Under the pieces are notes generated by a model. The model did no database searches. It was given only the letters and a program-made list of their open reading frames with translations, and was not told where the DNA came from. The position numbers and the translations under genes are program-made. Positions 33,879 through 42,731 of a stretch of 64,000 bases of DNA are shown here, in pieces. Source of the stretch: Eubacteriales bacterium (GTDB lineage: Bacteria > Bacillota > Clostridia > Lachnospirales > Lachnospiraceae); assembly GCA_030539395.1 (NCBI GenBank), contig JAUNSC010000008.1, positions 1 to 64,000 on the forward strand, written 5' to 3'. Positions within the stretch are counted from its first letter, which is position 1, and each line of letters begins with the position of its first letter.

Positions 33879-34008
33879 CTTTGATTCCCTCCGATATACT
33901 TTTCTGCATCGACTGCTACATTATTATCTTAACATAATCTTAATTATGCATCAAGATAATCCGTGCAATTCCCACAAATAATTCTGGATTTTCCACCCTT
34001 TTTTGTAT

Positions 34009-34024
34009 TTGCAATCGATTGCAA
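34009..34024. promoter_or_regulatory. LacI-type operator upstream of the yiaK-like gene
   Basis: TTGCAATCGATTGCAA is a perfect 16-bp palindrome with the central CG typical of LacI/GalR-family operators. It is located between the lacI-like gene and the yiaK-like gene (gap 33879-34131, which is otherwise AT-rich and non-coding). The adjacent LacI protein is the likely ligand. Confidence 0.8.
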
Positions 34025-34131
34025 TGCTCATGATTATAATATCAGAGATTTCGTTAAGAATCAATCTATTTATTATCGTTATGTTCTACATAATTTAAAT
34101 GCTTTTTTTGTGCATTTTTCCCATATGATTT

Positions 34132-35124
34132 TCAGGTACTCTCACGTTCAATGATTTTTGCAGGATATATCCTTTTATGATCACACATTTTTCCGCTCAT
34201 TGCTGCCAGAAGTATCTCAGATGCCGCTCCACTCAGTTCCACCAGACGATTATCCAGCGTGGTCAGTTGTGGTGCACTGATTTCTCCGTAAACAGAATTG
34301 TCAACTCCCGTCACGCTTATCTGTCCCGGCACGTCTACGCCAAGTTCTTTTAACGCGCGGATGCCTCCTACAGCTGTGAGATCAATAGAATATACCAGTC
34401 CCTGAACATCAGGATGTTCCTGAAGCACCTGCTTTGCCGCTTCAAAGCCACCCTCCATGCTGCTTTCCACAGTCTGATAAATCCACAGATCTTCTTCCGT
34501 CCAGCCAGCTGCTTTCATGGCTTTTTTAAATCCCTCAATCTTTTTCCGGTTAGACGGTGTGTCCGCGTCATTTACAAAAGCCAGCTTCTTCTTTCCCCGG
34601 GAAATCATAAGTTCGGTACATTCCTGTACTCCGCCCATCTCATCTGCCATTACTCCATACACATTCGGTAAGTCCAGATATCCGTTTACGATCACGATCG
34701 GGATATTTGACAGATGCTCCTGTATACTTTTTGCCACCTTCTCAGCAGCAAACATGGAACCGACCAAAATGGCACCCTCCACGCGGCGTTCTTCCAGAAT
34801 CTTAATGTATTCTGCCCGCTTTTCATCTGTTTTACCCGTGCTCATAGTGATACAGCAATATCCGTGTTTCGTCATATCCTGTTCAATCAGGTATGCGCTG
34901 TCGATATGATGGACTACACGGATATCCTGCATCAGAATGCCGATGATTTTACTGCTCTGCATGACCAGTCCTCTGGCCGCCACATCCGGGGTAAAATTGT
35001 ACTTTTTAAGTAATTCCTGTATACGCTCCCGGGTTTCTGCCTTAATCCCGGGCTTATTATTTATAACACGTGAGACGGTACTGGCTGCCACGCCCGCTTC
35101 TTTGGCAATATCATAAATTGTCAT
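34132..35124 (-). CDS. LacI/GalR-family transcriptional regulator
   Basis: 330 aa. The N-terminal HTH with hinge helix is canonical: TIYDIAKEAGVAASTVSRVINNKPGIKAETRERIQ at 2-36. The periplasmic-binding-like effector domain follows (GILMQDIRVVHH, TPSNRKKIEGFKKAM, SVTGVDNSVYGEISAPQLTTLDN). It probably represses the yiaK-like genes downstream through the palindrome at 34009. It lies 18 nt after the dehydrogenase gene in the same direction. The inducer is unknown. Confidence 0.92.
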   Translation of the reverse strand: MTIYDIAKEAGVAASTVSRVINNKPGIKAETRERIQELLKKYNFTPDVAARGLVMQSSKIIGILMQDIRVVHHIDSAYLIEQDMTKHGYCCITMSTGKTDEKRAEYIKILEERRVEGAILVGSMFAAEKVAKSIQEHLSNIPIVIVNGYLDLPNVYGVMADEMGGVQECTELMISRGKKKLAFVNDADTPSNRKKIEGFKKAMKAAGWTEEDLWIYQTVESSMEGGFEAAKQVLQEHPDVQGLVYSIDLTAVGGIRALKELGVDVPGQISVTGVDNSVYGEISAPQLTTLDNRLVELSGAASEILLAAMSGKMCDHKRIYPAKIIEREST

Positions 35125-35142
35125 GTTTTTGCTCCAAACTAT

Positions 35143-36054
35143 TTATGAGCGTTCCTCCATCGCATGTACCATTTCTACAATGAATTCATGTGTCGGTGCC
35201 GGAACATTACATTTCCTGGCCGCCCGAACCACCGAACCGCTAATGGTATCCACTTCTGTTTTCCTTCCATCTCGCAGGTCGGCACGGATAGAGGTACATC
35301 CATTAGGTGAACCTTCAGATGTCTTGCGCACTTTTTCCAGAATAGCTTCTTCATCAAATTTTAATCCCATAGCTGTTGCTACTTCCACTGCCTCATGAAC
35401 CAGACGCTGCGTCATTGTCCATGCATGAGCATTTGCCGCAATAAATCCCATATCTACCTGAAGAACACCTGTAAGCGCGCTTAAAGAAACATTAGTAAAC
35501 AGCTTATCCCAGATCAGCTGCTGGATATTTTCATGAATCAGGACATCAAAGCCACAAGAATCGAAAGATTCTTTCAATTTCGGCAAAAATCCCTCTTTAT
35601 CTTCTACAAGCATTCCAACATTAGTACGTCCGGTTCCGCCGTGACGGATATGTCCCATGCCGAGTACTGCACCATTATCTTCTGTTGTTCCTATAACAAT
35701 GTGGTCTTCTTTTACAAACTCTGACAAAATATCTTCATGTCCTGAACCATTCTGCAGTGTGAGTACATATGTATTCTCCCCAATCAGGTTCTTATTTCCG
35801 CTGAGCGCCGCTTTTGAAAAAAGAGCCTTAACAAAAAGGATAATCAAATCTACCGGCTCCATATCTGCTGTTGATACGGTTGCCTTCGGAGTATATTTCA
35901 CATCTGCGCCGTTCTCCTGTAAAAGAAGTCCGTTTGCATTTACATGATCAACTACCGTCTGGTTGGTGTCAACCAGATATACTTCATTGTTTAATGAAAG
36001 GTGTCCGCCATAGATGGAACCCATGGCACCTGCACCGATTACTGCTATTCTCAT
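35143..36054 (-). CDS. Ketopantoate reductase-like dehydrogenase (ApbA/PanE family)
   Basis: 303 aa. The N-terminal NAD(P)-binding GAGAMGSIYGG (residues 7-17) is followed by FVKALFSKAAL and the catalytic-lysine segment WDKLFTNVSLSALTG near 170. The C-terminal end has the SPNGCTSIRADLRDGRKTEVDTISG motif. The family includes true ketopantoate reductase and many 2-keto acid reductases. Its place between a cyclase-family hydrolase and a LacI regulator in a catabolic operon favours a role in keto-acid catabolism over pantothenate synthesis. Confidence 0.88.
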   Translation of the reverse strand: MRIAVIGAGAMGSIYGGHLSLNNEVYLVDTNQTVVDHVNANGLLLQENGADVKYTPKATVSTADMEPVDLIILFVKALFSKAALSGNKNLIGENTYVLTLQNGSGHEDILSEFVKEDHIVIGTTEDNGAVLGMGHIRHGGTGRTNVGMLVEDKEGFLPKLKESFDSCGFDVLIHENIQQLIWDKLFTNVSLSALTGVLQVDMGFIAANAHAWTMTQRLVHEAVEVATAMGLKFDEEAILEKVRKTSEGSPNGCTSIRADLRDGRKTEVDTISGSVVRAARKCNVPAPTHEFIVEMVHAMEERS

Positions 36055-36082
36055 TGCTTTCTCCTTTCCCTTTCACCGGATA

Positions 36083-36772
36083 TTATCTTGTGAATCCCGG
36101 CAGCCCCTCAATCGCATAAGCTCTTACCGGACAGGAATCTGCCCCAACGATAGGAAGCGGTGCATAAGACATGAAGAACGTATCACTTTCCAGCAGTTCC
36201 AGATTTTTTAATACTTCCAGGAATACAATATTCTCTGCCAGCAGCACGTCATGGAACGGTTTAACGTCTTCGTTGCAGTTTTCAATAGAAACACCATCAC
36301 CGAATCCGATGCATTTTGCGCCGTGATCTCTCAGCCATTCTGCGGTTTCACCGTTAACAAAGAGACGTTTATCTTCTTCTGTGTTTGTCTTCGGTGTAAA
36401 CGGCTCGATCTTGTATGGAGAATCCAGAATGATAATATCTCCCTCTTTCATCCATCCGCTAAGAACTTTGTCCAGATCCGCGCCTGTAATATGTGTATTC
36501 GGCTGCATATGCTCGATATTAACATACAGTGCACGACCCATATATGTGGTTAACGGCAGTTCAGCAACGCTGGGCCAATTGTCATCATGATGATAAGGGC
36601 ACTCACAATGTGTTCCCAGATGACTGGTAAGGTCAAGTGCAGTATGGAAATCCGGAATCGGTCCGCCTGTGTTATAACGTATCAAACGGCAGCGGCGTGA
36701 TTCAGTTGCCGGATCCAGAAGCTTTGTCAAATCTACTACTCTCAGTCCATTCAGTTCAAATACTTTTTCCAT
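36083..36772 (-). CDS. Cyclase-family metal-dependent hydrolase (kynurenine formamidase-like)
   Basis: 229 aa. The cyclase family motif is HLGTHCECPYH near residues 50-60, with Glu in place of the usual Asp. The supporting segments are VDLTKLLDPATESRR near 12 and GDIIILDSPYK. It probably hydrolyses an amide, lactone or ring bond in the substrate of this locus. The ATG at 36772 follows AGGGAGG; a longer frame to 36910 lacks a ribosome site and would contain the promoter. It is the first gene of the minus-strand catabolic set and diverges from gntR. Confidence 0.85.
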   Translation of the reverse strand: MEKVFELNGLRVVDLTKLLDPATESRRCRLIRYNTGGPIPDFHTALDLTSHLGTHCECPYHHDDNWPSVAELPLTTYMGRALYVNIEHMQPNTHITGADLDKVLSGWMKEGDIIILDSPYKIEPFTPKTNTEEDKRLFVNGETAEWLRDHGAKCIGFGDGVSIENCNEDVKPFHDVLLAENIVFLEVLKNLELLESDTFFMSYAPLPIVGADSCPVRAYAIEGLPGFTR

Positions 36773-36863
36773 GATAATCCTCCCTGATAAAATATTTATT
36801 TGTGCGCTTTTGACTCTGCGCATTGGGAATTCCCATGGGCGGAATCCCCCTCTTGTGTATTTT

Positions 36864-36892
36864 ATTATATAGCATACCGGTATACCGGTCAA
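36864..36892 (-). promoter_or_regulatory. Promoter of the cyclase operon with an operator palindrome in the spacer
   Basis: On the minus strand TTGACC (36887-36892), a 17-nt spacer and a perfect TATAAT (36864-36869). The spacer and -35 contain the 14-bp perfect palindrome ACCGGTATACCGGT (36876-36889). The divergent GntR protein is the likely ligand, and its binding would block RNA polymerase. Confidence 0.85.
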
Positions 36893-36903
36893 GTACTTTT
36901 TTG

Positions 36904-36932
36904 TTGACATACATAACTTTTTACGATATTCT
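36904..36932 (+). promoter_or_regulatory. Promoter of the gntR gene
   Basis: TTGACA (36904-36909), 17 nt, TATTCT (36927-36932), 30 nt before the gntR start. Its -35 lies 15 bp from the edge of the palindrome at 36876-36889, so one bound GntR dimer could affect both promoters. Confidence 0.65.
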
Positions 36933-36961
36933 ATAATTAGAAATCTAGAAAGAGGACCATT

Positions 36962-37615
36962 ATGACTACACGATCTTTTTTACAGGAACAGGCCTACAAG
37001 TCTATTAAAGAAATGATTCTCTCTGGAGAACTTGCTCCGGACACATTATATTCCGAAACAAAGCTCGCTGCCCAGATCGGCGTTTCCCGTACTCCAATGC
37101 GCGAAGCCCTGCAGTGTCTGGTGCAGGACGGATATCTGACCATTATCCCCAGCAAAGGATTTATGATACGCCAACTGAGCCAGAAAGACATGTATGAAAC
37201 CATTCAGGTGCGGTGTGCACTGGAAGGTTTTTGTGTCCAGTTGATTGCTTCTGAAGCTGGCTCAAAAAAGCATGAAGTTCTTATGACCAGGCTTAATAAG
37301 CTTCTTCAAAAACTTGAAAAAGCCGTAACAGCCCGTGATTTTCCAAAAAGTTTTATCCGCTATGACCATGAGTTTCATCTTATGTTGATCCATTACGTGG
37401 ATAATCGTGAAATATCACAATTATTTCAGCGTTCCATGTATTTAATTCAGCTGACCAGCGCCGCTGCTCTCTCGGTTCCCGGGCGTGTGCAGGGCACTCT
37501 TGATGAGCATCAGGAAATATATAAATGTCTGATAGATGGTGACGGTGACGGTGCTTACCGAAATATGATCGCCCATCTGATGCTCCCGCTTAATATGAAG
37601 ATTGCAAATAAATAG
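36962..37615 (+). CDS. GntR-family transcriptional regulator (FCD type)
   Basis: 217 aa. The winged HTH (about 8-72) has YKSIKEMILSGELAPDTLYSETKLAAQIGVSRTPMREALQ. The FCD ligand domain (about 80-210) has RCALEGFCVQLIA, the metal-ligand-like DHEFHLMLI and HQEIYKCLIDGDGDGAYRNMIAHL. FCD regulators often sense uronates or keto acids, which fits the neighbouring catabolic genes. It is divergent from the cyclase operon and probably controls it. Confidence 0.92.
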   Translation: MTTRSFLQEQAYKSIKEMILSGELAPDTLYSETKLAAQIGVSRTPMREALQCLVQDGYLTIIPSKGFMIRQLSQKDMYETIQVRCALEGFCVQLIASEAGSKKHEVLMTRLNKLLQKLEKAVTARDFPKSFIRYDHEFHLMLIHYVDNREISQLFQRSMYLIQLTSAAALSVPGRVQGTLDEHQEIYKCLIDGDGDGAYRNMIAHLMLPLNMKIANK

Positions 37616-37649
37616 GGTAAGCGCCCGGTACCGGGTGCTTACCCTATTT
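37611..37649. terminator. Bidirectional terminator between gntR and the Ig-like protein gene
   Basis: AATAGGGTAAGCGCCCGG and CCGGGTGCTTACCCTATT form a long stem almost without a loop. The gntR stop codon lies in its first arm. Confidence 0.9.
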
Positions 37650-37665
37650 CATTTTTCCTATAAAA

Positions 37666-39096
37666 TTATTCTCTGATGCGGATAATTTCACGAATCAGAC
37701 CGCTGCCGCTTGATACCGGTCCCAGCGTGGTAAAAACATATTTTCCATTTACGCTCTTTCCATTTGAACCGACACGTCCTGATTCATACCATTTACCATT
37801 TCCCGCATATACGCTTGTATGAGATCCCTGCCAGCTGCAGATATCTCCCGGAAGAAGATTTCCTTCCGCCTTCAGCTGTGCAGCGGTCTTATTAACCACA
37901 AGAATATCACAATATTTACGGATAGCCTGCTCAGTTGCCTGTTTAGGGAAAATAAATCTGTCTCCACCCGTTTTATTCCAACCCTTTCCTTCATCTCCGG
38001 GCTGTCCATCATAAAACCACTGAGTTTCTGTCAATACACCGATATCACGCAACGCATAATTTGCAAGATGCAGACAGCTGAGTGTTCGTTTCTGACATGC
38101 CACCGTCCAATTCGTATGCGGCTTACCCGCTTTATATGTCCAGTATGTTCCGGCTTTGTAATCTGCCTGAACTTTCTTTGAATATCTTGCAAGCTGTGCA
38201 AGGAAATTCTTACGTGTGACTTTGCTGTTTGTATTTGTGTCTGTATTTGTATTCGTGTTTGTGCCTGCAGCCTTAACAGTAACTGTACATACAGCTTTTT
38301 TGCCGGAGCCGTCCATCGTTCTTACTGTAATCTGGGCAGTCCCCGCTTTCAGTGCCGTAACCTTTCCCTGATAATTCACAGTTGCCACGCTGCGGTTTGA
38401 TGAACTCCATATTACATTTTTGTTCGTCGCCGAAGACGGGGAAATCGTCTTAGTCAACGTACCTGTCTTCCCCTTTGTCAGAGTTAATGTTTTTCTGTTC
38501 AATTTCAGTGAAGTTACCAGAACATTTCCTTTAACAGTTATTTTACACGATGCTTTTTTTCCGCTGCCGTCTGCTGCTTTTGCAGTGACCGTGGCCGTAC
38601 CGCTGCCTACCGCTTTTACCACACCCTTTGCAGTAACTGTGACCACAGATTTATTGCTGGAACTCCATTTAATTTTGCGATTATCAGCCGTAACCGGCTT
38701 TGCAAGCGCTGTAAGAGTGACTTTACTTCCCTTAGTCATTACAAGGCTTTTTTTACTGAGCGTAACAGACTTCACACGCTGCTTTACCGTAACCTTGCAT
38801 TTGTATTTTACATTTCCAACTTTTGCCGTGATTACTGCAGTCCCCTTCTTTTTGGCAGTTACCTTGCCGGCCTGATTTACCGACGCCACTGCTTTTTTAT
38901 TGCTGCTCCATTTTACTTCCCCATTTGCCTCCAGCATTTTAAGGTTATACGATTTTCCGACATAGAGACTGAGTGTTACCTTATTTAATTTTGCTGCCTC
39001 GGCCTTCGCACTGTTCATCCCGAGCATCATCAAAAATGCCGTCATAAATATGACAATCTTCATACCCCATCTGATTTCTCTTTTCGTATCTGTCAT
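37666..39096 (-). CDS. Secreted protein with three bacterial Ig-like (Big_2) domains and a C-terminal NlpC/P60-like domain
   Basis: 476 aa. A signal peptide (about residues 12-34, ending near EAAK) is followed by three Big_2 repeats (about 35-105, 106-190, 192-275), each with the WSSSNKxVxxVxxxGxVxAxxxGTxxITxK pattern. A Thr/Asn linker (about 277-292) leads to a C-terminal domain (about 295-476). Cys340 (LSCLHLANYAL) and His426 (GSHTSVYAGNGKWYES) in that domain match the Cys/His layout of NlpC/P60-like peptidases. It is probably a secreted cell-wall hydrolase. The start follows GGGGAGA. Whether the enzyme domain is active is not clear. Confidence 0.8.
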   Translation of the reverse strand: MTDTKREIRWGMKIVIFMTAFLMMLGMNSAKAEAAKLNKVTLSLYVGKSYNLKMLEANGEVKWSSNKKAVASVNQAGKVTAKKKGTAVITAKVGNVKYKCKVTVKQRVKSVTLSKKSLVMTKGSKVTLTALAKPVTADNRKIKWSSSNKSVVTVTAKGVVKAVGSGTATVTAKAADGSGKKASCKITVKGNVLVTSLKLNRKTLTLTKGKTGTLTKTISPSSATNKNVIWSSSNRSVATVNYQGKVTALKAGTAQITVRTMDGSGKKAVCTVTVKAAGTNTNTNTDTNTNSKVTRKNFLAQLARYSKKVQADYKAGTYWTYKAGKPHTNWTVACQKRTLSCLHLANYALRDIGVLTETQWFYDGQPGDEGKGWNKTGGDRFIFPKQATEQAIRKYCDILVVNKTAAQLKAEGNLLPGDICSWQGSHTSVYAGNGKWYESGRVGSNGKSVNGKYVFTTLGPVSSGSGLIREIIRIRE

Positions 39097-39226
39097 GCTT
39101 TTCTCCCCTCATTTGCTCCTCTATTTGTTACATATTTGTTACATTATTATTAACTACATTATATACCTTCCCGAAGAGCATGTCAACCATTTATCAGCAA
39201 ATCAAAATTTCTCAAAAGCGCTGTTA

Positions 39227-39793
39227 CTAAGATTCCTTTTTCCTTTCTGCAGTTTTTAACATATTCTGAATAGCTCCTTCCTGAAGAACAGCCATCCTGG
39301 TAATGAACTCTTCCGGATCCTGCTTCATTCCTCCATCCAGCCACTGCAGAACATTTCCAGCCAACGCACATTTGTAAAATTCTATGATAATAGCCTTATC
39401 ATCCTCGCTGACTTCCATTCCCCGTGCTTCTTTTTTCACATATTCAGTCATAATTTTCCCCGCCACGTTAAACAGATAATTTTCCAACTGGCGACGATCC
39501 ATCGAATTATATATATGGTAAATACTTTTTCTGTTTTCCAGCACATACAGTGTACTGTTCAAAAACTGCTCCTGCCATGAATCAAACCCGCTGTCCAGTC
39601 TCATGACCTGTTCTGCTTTTTCCTCAAATATCTCGCGGAGCAGATCATATATATCTGCATAGTGATAGTAAAACGTATTTCGGTTAATGCCACAATCCTC
39701 TACAATCTCTTTTACAGTTATCTTATCAAAAGGCATTTCTTTTAACAGTTTCAGAAAAGACTCTTTAATCGCCCTTTTAGTCAATTGTGACAT
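39227..39793 (-). CDS. TetR-family transcriptional regulator
   Basis: 188 aa. The N-terminal HTH has KRAIKESFLKLLKEMPFDKITVKEIVEDCGINRNTFYYHY (about 5-45). The C-terminal part resembles TetR_C_8-like ligand domains. The start at 39793 follows GGAAGGG and is one base after the MFS stop, so the pair is co-transcribed and the regulator probably controls the efflux gene. A longer frame to 39862 lies within the MFS gene and is rejected. Confidence 0.9.
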   Translation of the reverse strand: MSQLTKRAIKESFLKLLKEMPFDKITVKEIVEDCGINRNTFYYHYADIYDLLREIFEEKAEQVMRLDSGFDSWQEQFLNSTLYVLENRKSIYHIYNSMDRRQLENYLFNVAGKIMTEYVKKEARGMEVSEDDKAIIIEFYKCALAGNVLQWLDGGMKQDPEEFITRMAVLQEGAIQNMLKTAERKKES

Positions 39794-39794
39794 G

Positions 39795-40985
39795 TTAATC
39801 CCTTCCTTTCTGAATCTTATTTTCTTTGCCCGCAGATACAAACACAAGTGCCATTCCCGCAAAAGCAGTTAATACACCTGTAAACAATAATTGCCGCACG
39901 CCAGTATGATCCACCAGCACACCGCCCAAAAGGCCTCCAAAAACACCGCCCAGGGTACTTGTTCCTACCATAAGCGCCTGTCCTTTAAATTTGTCCTGTT
40001 CTTCCATAACCTCGTTCACGTAATAGACCGATGCCGGTATATAAAGTGCAAATGCACCCATCTGAAAAATCTGCGTCATATAAATCTGAGTCATATTGGT
40101 ACATAAAAAGTAAGCTCCCGCTTTTAGAAAGAAAAAGAGACCGGAAAACATCAGGAGCCGCTCACTGTGTATCCTTTTTACCAAACCCGAAAATAAAAAC
40201 ATGGTCGGCAGTTCCAACATAGCCGCAATTGAAAAAGCAGTTCCCATAGCAGCTTCATCTCCGCCCAGCGGTGTGACAATATGGATCATATAATTGTTCA
40301 GCAGATTATGACTAAGCAGAAGAAGTGTCAAACCAACCAATACCACTGAAAAATATTTGTAGTTCGCCAAAAACTCCAGGATATTTTTTTCTTCCTGGCA
40401 TGCCTCTTTCTTTGCATCTGAATCCTTCTCTCTCATCGGCATCATACTGATTATGATCATCATTCCTGTCAGAATAATAATACCAGAATAGAGAATCAGA
40501 CTCACCCCGTAGCCAGCCACCAGTTTTCCCAGTACAGACGATACAACCGCATACATTACCGATCCGATTCCTCTTGCTATTCCAAAATTCAGATCAACTC
40601 CTCTGTTCATATAATAAACACTGACCGAATTGACAAGGGGCTGCAGAATCTGAAGCAACGCATCTGCCAGAATAAACAGTACCGCCACCACCGGCAGCGC
40701 TCCGGAAACGATTTTCAGTATTGCCAGCACAACCAGCATCACTGCAGACAAAATTGTAATCAGCCTTCCTACCGTTATGCGCTCAGAATTATCAGCAAGC
40801 GCACCAGCCACAGGCTGAAGCACTACACCAAGCACATTTCCAAGTGCAACAATGATTCCTATTCTGGTGCCGGAAAATCCCTGTTCCAGAAGAAATACTG
40901 TGGCAAAAGAATAGATTGCGCAAAATAACATCCAGTAAAGTCCCTGCAGCGCACTATACTGCACCGTAAGTTTCACTCGTTTCAT
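39795..40985 (-). CDS. MFS transporter
   Basis: 396 aa with about 12 membrane helices in two halves and a central hydrophilic loop (about 195-210, acidic and basic). It has the N-domain motif GVVLQPVAGALADNSERITVGRL (a variant of motif A). It resembles nucleoside- or sugar-symporter-like MFS proteins more than classical drug pumps. The downstream TetR gene suggests regulated efflux or uptake. Substrate unknown. Confidence 0.85.
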   Translation of the reverse strand: MKRVKLTVQYSALQGLYWMLFCAIYSFATVFLLEQGFSGTRIGIIVALGNVLGVVLQPVAGALADNSERITVGRLITILSAVMLVVLAILKIVSGALPVVAVLFILADALLQILQPLVNSVSVYYMNRGVDLNFGIARGIGSVMYAVVSSVLGKLVAGYGVSLILYSGIIILTGMMIIISMMPMREKDSDAKKEACQEEKNILEFLANYKYFSVVLVGLTLLLLSHNLLNNYMIHIVTPLGGDEAAMGTAFSIAAMLELPTMFLFSGLVKRIHSERLLMFSGLFFFLKAGAYFLCTNMTQIYMTQIFQMGAFALYIPASVYYVNEVMEEQDKFKGQALMVGTSTLGGVFGGLLGGVLVDHTGVRQLLFTGVLTAFAGMALVFVSAGKENKIQKGRD

Positions 40986-41025
40986 CTTAAAATTCCATCC
41001 TGTACAAATTTATGTGGTAAATATA

Positions 41026-41757
41026 CTATAGATTCTTCTTTTTATATAAAAACCAGAATGCCATGCCGCCGAATCCAATCAGATATGCCGCCAGAATCGC
41101 TATTCCTTTTGCATCTGCATTTCCTCCGACAGCAATATTTCTCAACATACCGCTGGTCTGTGATAATGGGAGCACTCCTACCACCTGCCGAATACCGGAA
41201 GGCATCTGTTCCGTAGAAAAAAACGTATTACACAAATATGCCATCGGCATGATTACATAATTCGAAAAGCGTGGCACATCCGTATGGCTCTTCGCATAAA
41301 AAGACACTACTACTCCGATAATGGAAAATACGGCACCATTTAAGAACATAATCAAAAATGATACTCCATTGAATACAAGCCCTGTTCCGATTGGAATTGT
41401 GAGCAGCAAAATAATACAGCCGGCATACAGACCTCTCAAACTTCCTCCAATAACCTGGCCTACAATAAACTGCCATAACGGTGTTGGAGATATCATAACC
41501 TGGTCAAACGCTTTCTCATACAGTCGCTGTACATTCAGATTCTGGGCAATGGCATTAAAGCTTCCATTCATAGTTGTCAGAGCCACCACCCCCGGTATAA
41601 GAAAATTCAAATATGGTTCTCCATTGGAAATGGTTTTAATTCCCATCCCGAAAACAATCAAATACATCAGCGGAGCCACCATGGCCGCCAGTGTTATTTT
41701 ATAAAAATCTCTTCGGAATTCTCTCCATTTTTCCCATAGTATCGTAATAATTCCCAT
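41026..41757 (-). CDS. ABC-2 type transporter permease
   Basis: 243 aa with six predicted membrane helices, the size of DrrB/NodJ-like ABC-2 permeases. The usual family landmarks are PLMYLIVFGMGI near the start, FLIPGVVALTTMNGSFNAIAQN, and the late FSTEQMPSGIRQVVGVLPLSQTSGMLR. It lies 20 nt after the ATPase gene. The two form an exporter of unknown substrate. Confidence 0.9.
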   Translation of the reverse strand: MGIITILWEKWREFRRDFYKITLAAMVAPLMYLIVFGMGIKTISNGEPYLNFLIPGVVALTTMNGSFNAIAQNLNVQRLYEKAFDQVMISPTPLWQFIVGQVIGGSLRGLYAGCIILLLTIPIGTGLVFNGVSFLIMFLNGAVFSIIGVVVSFYAKSHTDVPRFSNYVIMPMAYLCNTFFSTEQMPSGIRQVVGVLPLSQTSGMLRNIAVGGNADAKGIAILAAYLIGFGGMAFWFLYKKKNL

Positions 41758-41777
41758 TCCATTCTCCTTACTTCATC

Positions 41778-42614
41778 CTACATTAAATGTCTTCCTGCCC
41801 GTTCCACAAACACATCTTCCAATGTCGTATCACGCAGCGTTGTCTGACCGGAAATGCTCTCCAGATATGAGATTGCCTCTCTCCGCTCATGGAAATAACG
41901 GCTTCTTACTCCCTGTGCAGTCACTTCATCTACCGCATATGTACCCAGCGCTTCAATTAAACCGGACGGCGTATTGATTTCTTCCAGCTTTCCCTTATCC
42001 ATCAGCGCCACTCTCTGGCAAAGATTCTGGGCTTCTTCCATATAATGTGTCGTAAGTAAAATAGTCAGGTTTTTTTCATTCAATTGTCTTAAGAGATTCC
42101 ACATCTGCCTTCTCGACAATGCATCCATGCCCGCTGTCGGTTCATCCAAAAGCAATATCTCCGGATCTGTCAAGAGTGCACGGCATACCATCAATTTACG
42201 TTTCATTCCGCCCGAGAGCCTTCTTACCGTCCTTTTACGGAATTCTTTCAGACCGCAAAATTCCAGCAATTCTTCTGTTTTTTCTCTTATCTGCTTCACC
42301 GGCATAAAATATAACCTTCCCTGGTACTCCATAATTTCATCCATGGTCATATCCTGGCGCATGGAATACTCCTGTGTAATAACACTGATTTTTCGCTTTA
42401 AAGCCGGATTTTTTCTGCTTAAAATCTGACCGTCTATTCTGATTTCTCCTTCAGTAGGCAAAAGCAGCGTGGAAAGCATTCCTATCGTAGTTGTCTTTCC
42501 CGCACCGTTTGGACCCAGAAGTCCAAAAAATTCTCCGGTCTCAATCGTCATATCCAGAGAATCAACTGCCGTAAAATCATCAAATTTTTTTGTCAGATTC
42601 TTTATCTCTATCAT
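41778..42614 (-). CDS. ABC transporter ATP-binding protein (DrrA-like)
   Basis: 278 aa. Walker A GPNGAGKTT near 38-46, Q-loop VITQEYSM, signature RLSGGMKRKLMVCRALL near 135-150, Walker B EILLLDEPTAGMD and the H-loop LLTTHYMEEA. The C-terminal extension is of the daunorubicin-resistance type. ATG at 42614 follows AGGGGAA; a GTG seven codons earlier is less likely. It energises the ABC-2 permease downstream. Confidence 0.93.
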   Translation of the reverse strand: MIEIKNLTKKFDDFTAVDSLDMTIETGEFFGLLGPNGAGKTTTIGMLSTLLLPTEGEIRIDGQILSRKNPALKRKISVITQEYSMRQDMTMDEIMEYQGRLYFMPVKQIREKTEELLEFCGLKEFRKRTVRRLSGGMKRKLMVCRALLTDPEILLLDEPTAGMDALSRRQMWNLLRQLNEKNLTILLTTHYMEEAQNLCQRVALMDKGKLEEINTPSGLIEALGTYAVDEVTAQGVRSRYFHERREAISYLESISGQTTLRDTTLEDVFVERAGRHLM

Positions 42615-42731
42615 TTCCCCTGCATTTCCCTTCACAAATTAGTATTTATTATACTACCCAATTCGCATGTTTTCAACGGTTTACACAAAGAATCGAATAT
42701 GATATAGTTACATAGATTGGAGTTGAAAAAA

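Noticed and set aside
38420..38875. Open frame antisense to the Ig-like repeat gene
   Set aside because: The repeated valine and leucine-rich sequence mirrors the repeated Ig-like codons on the true strand.
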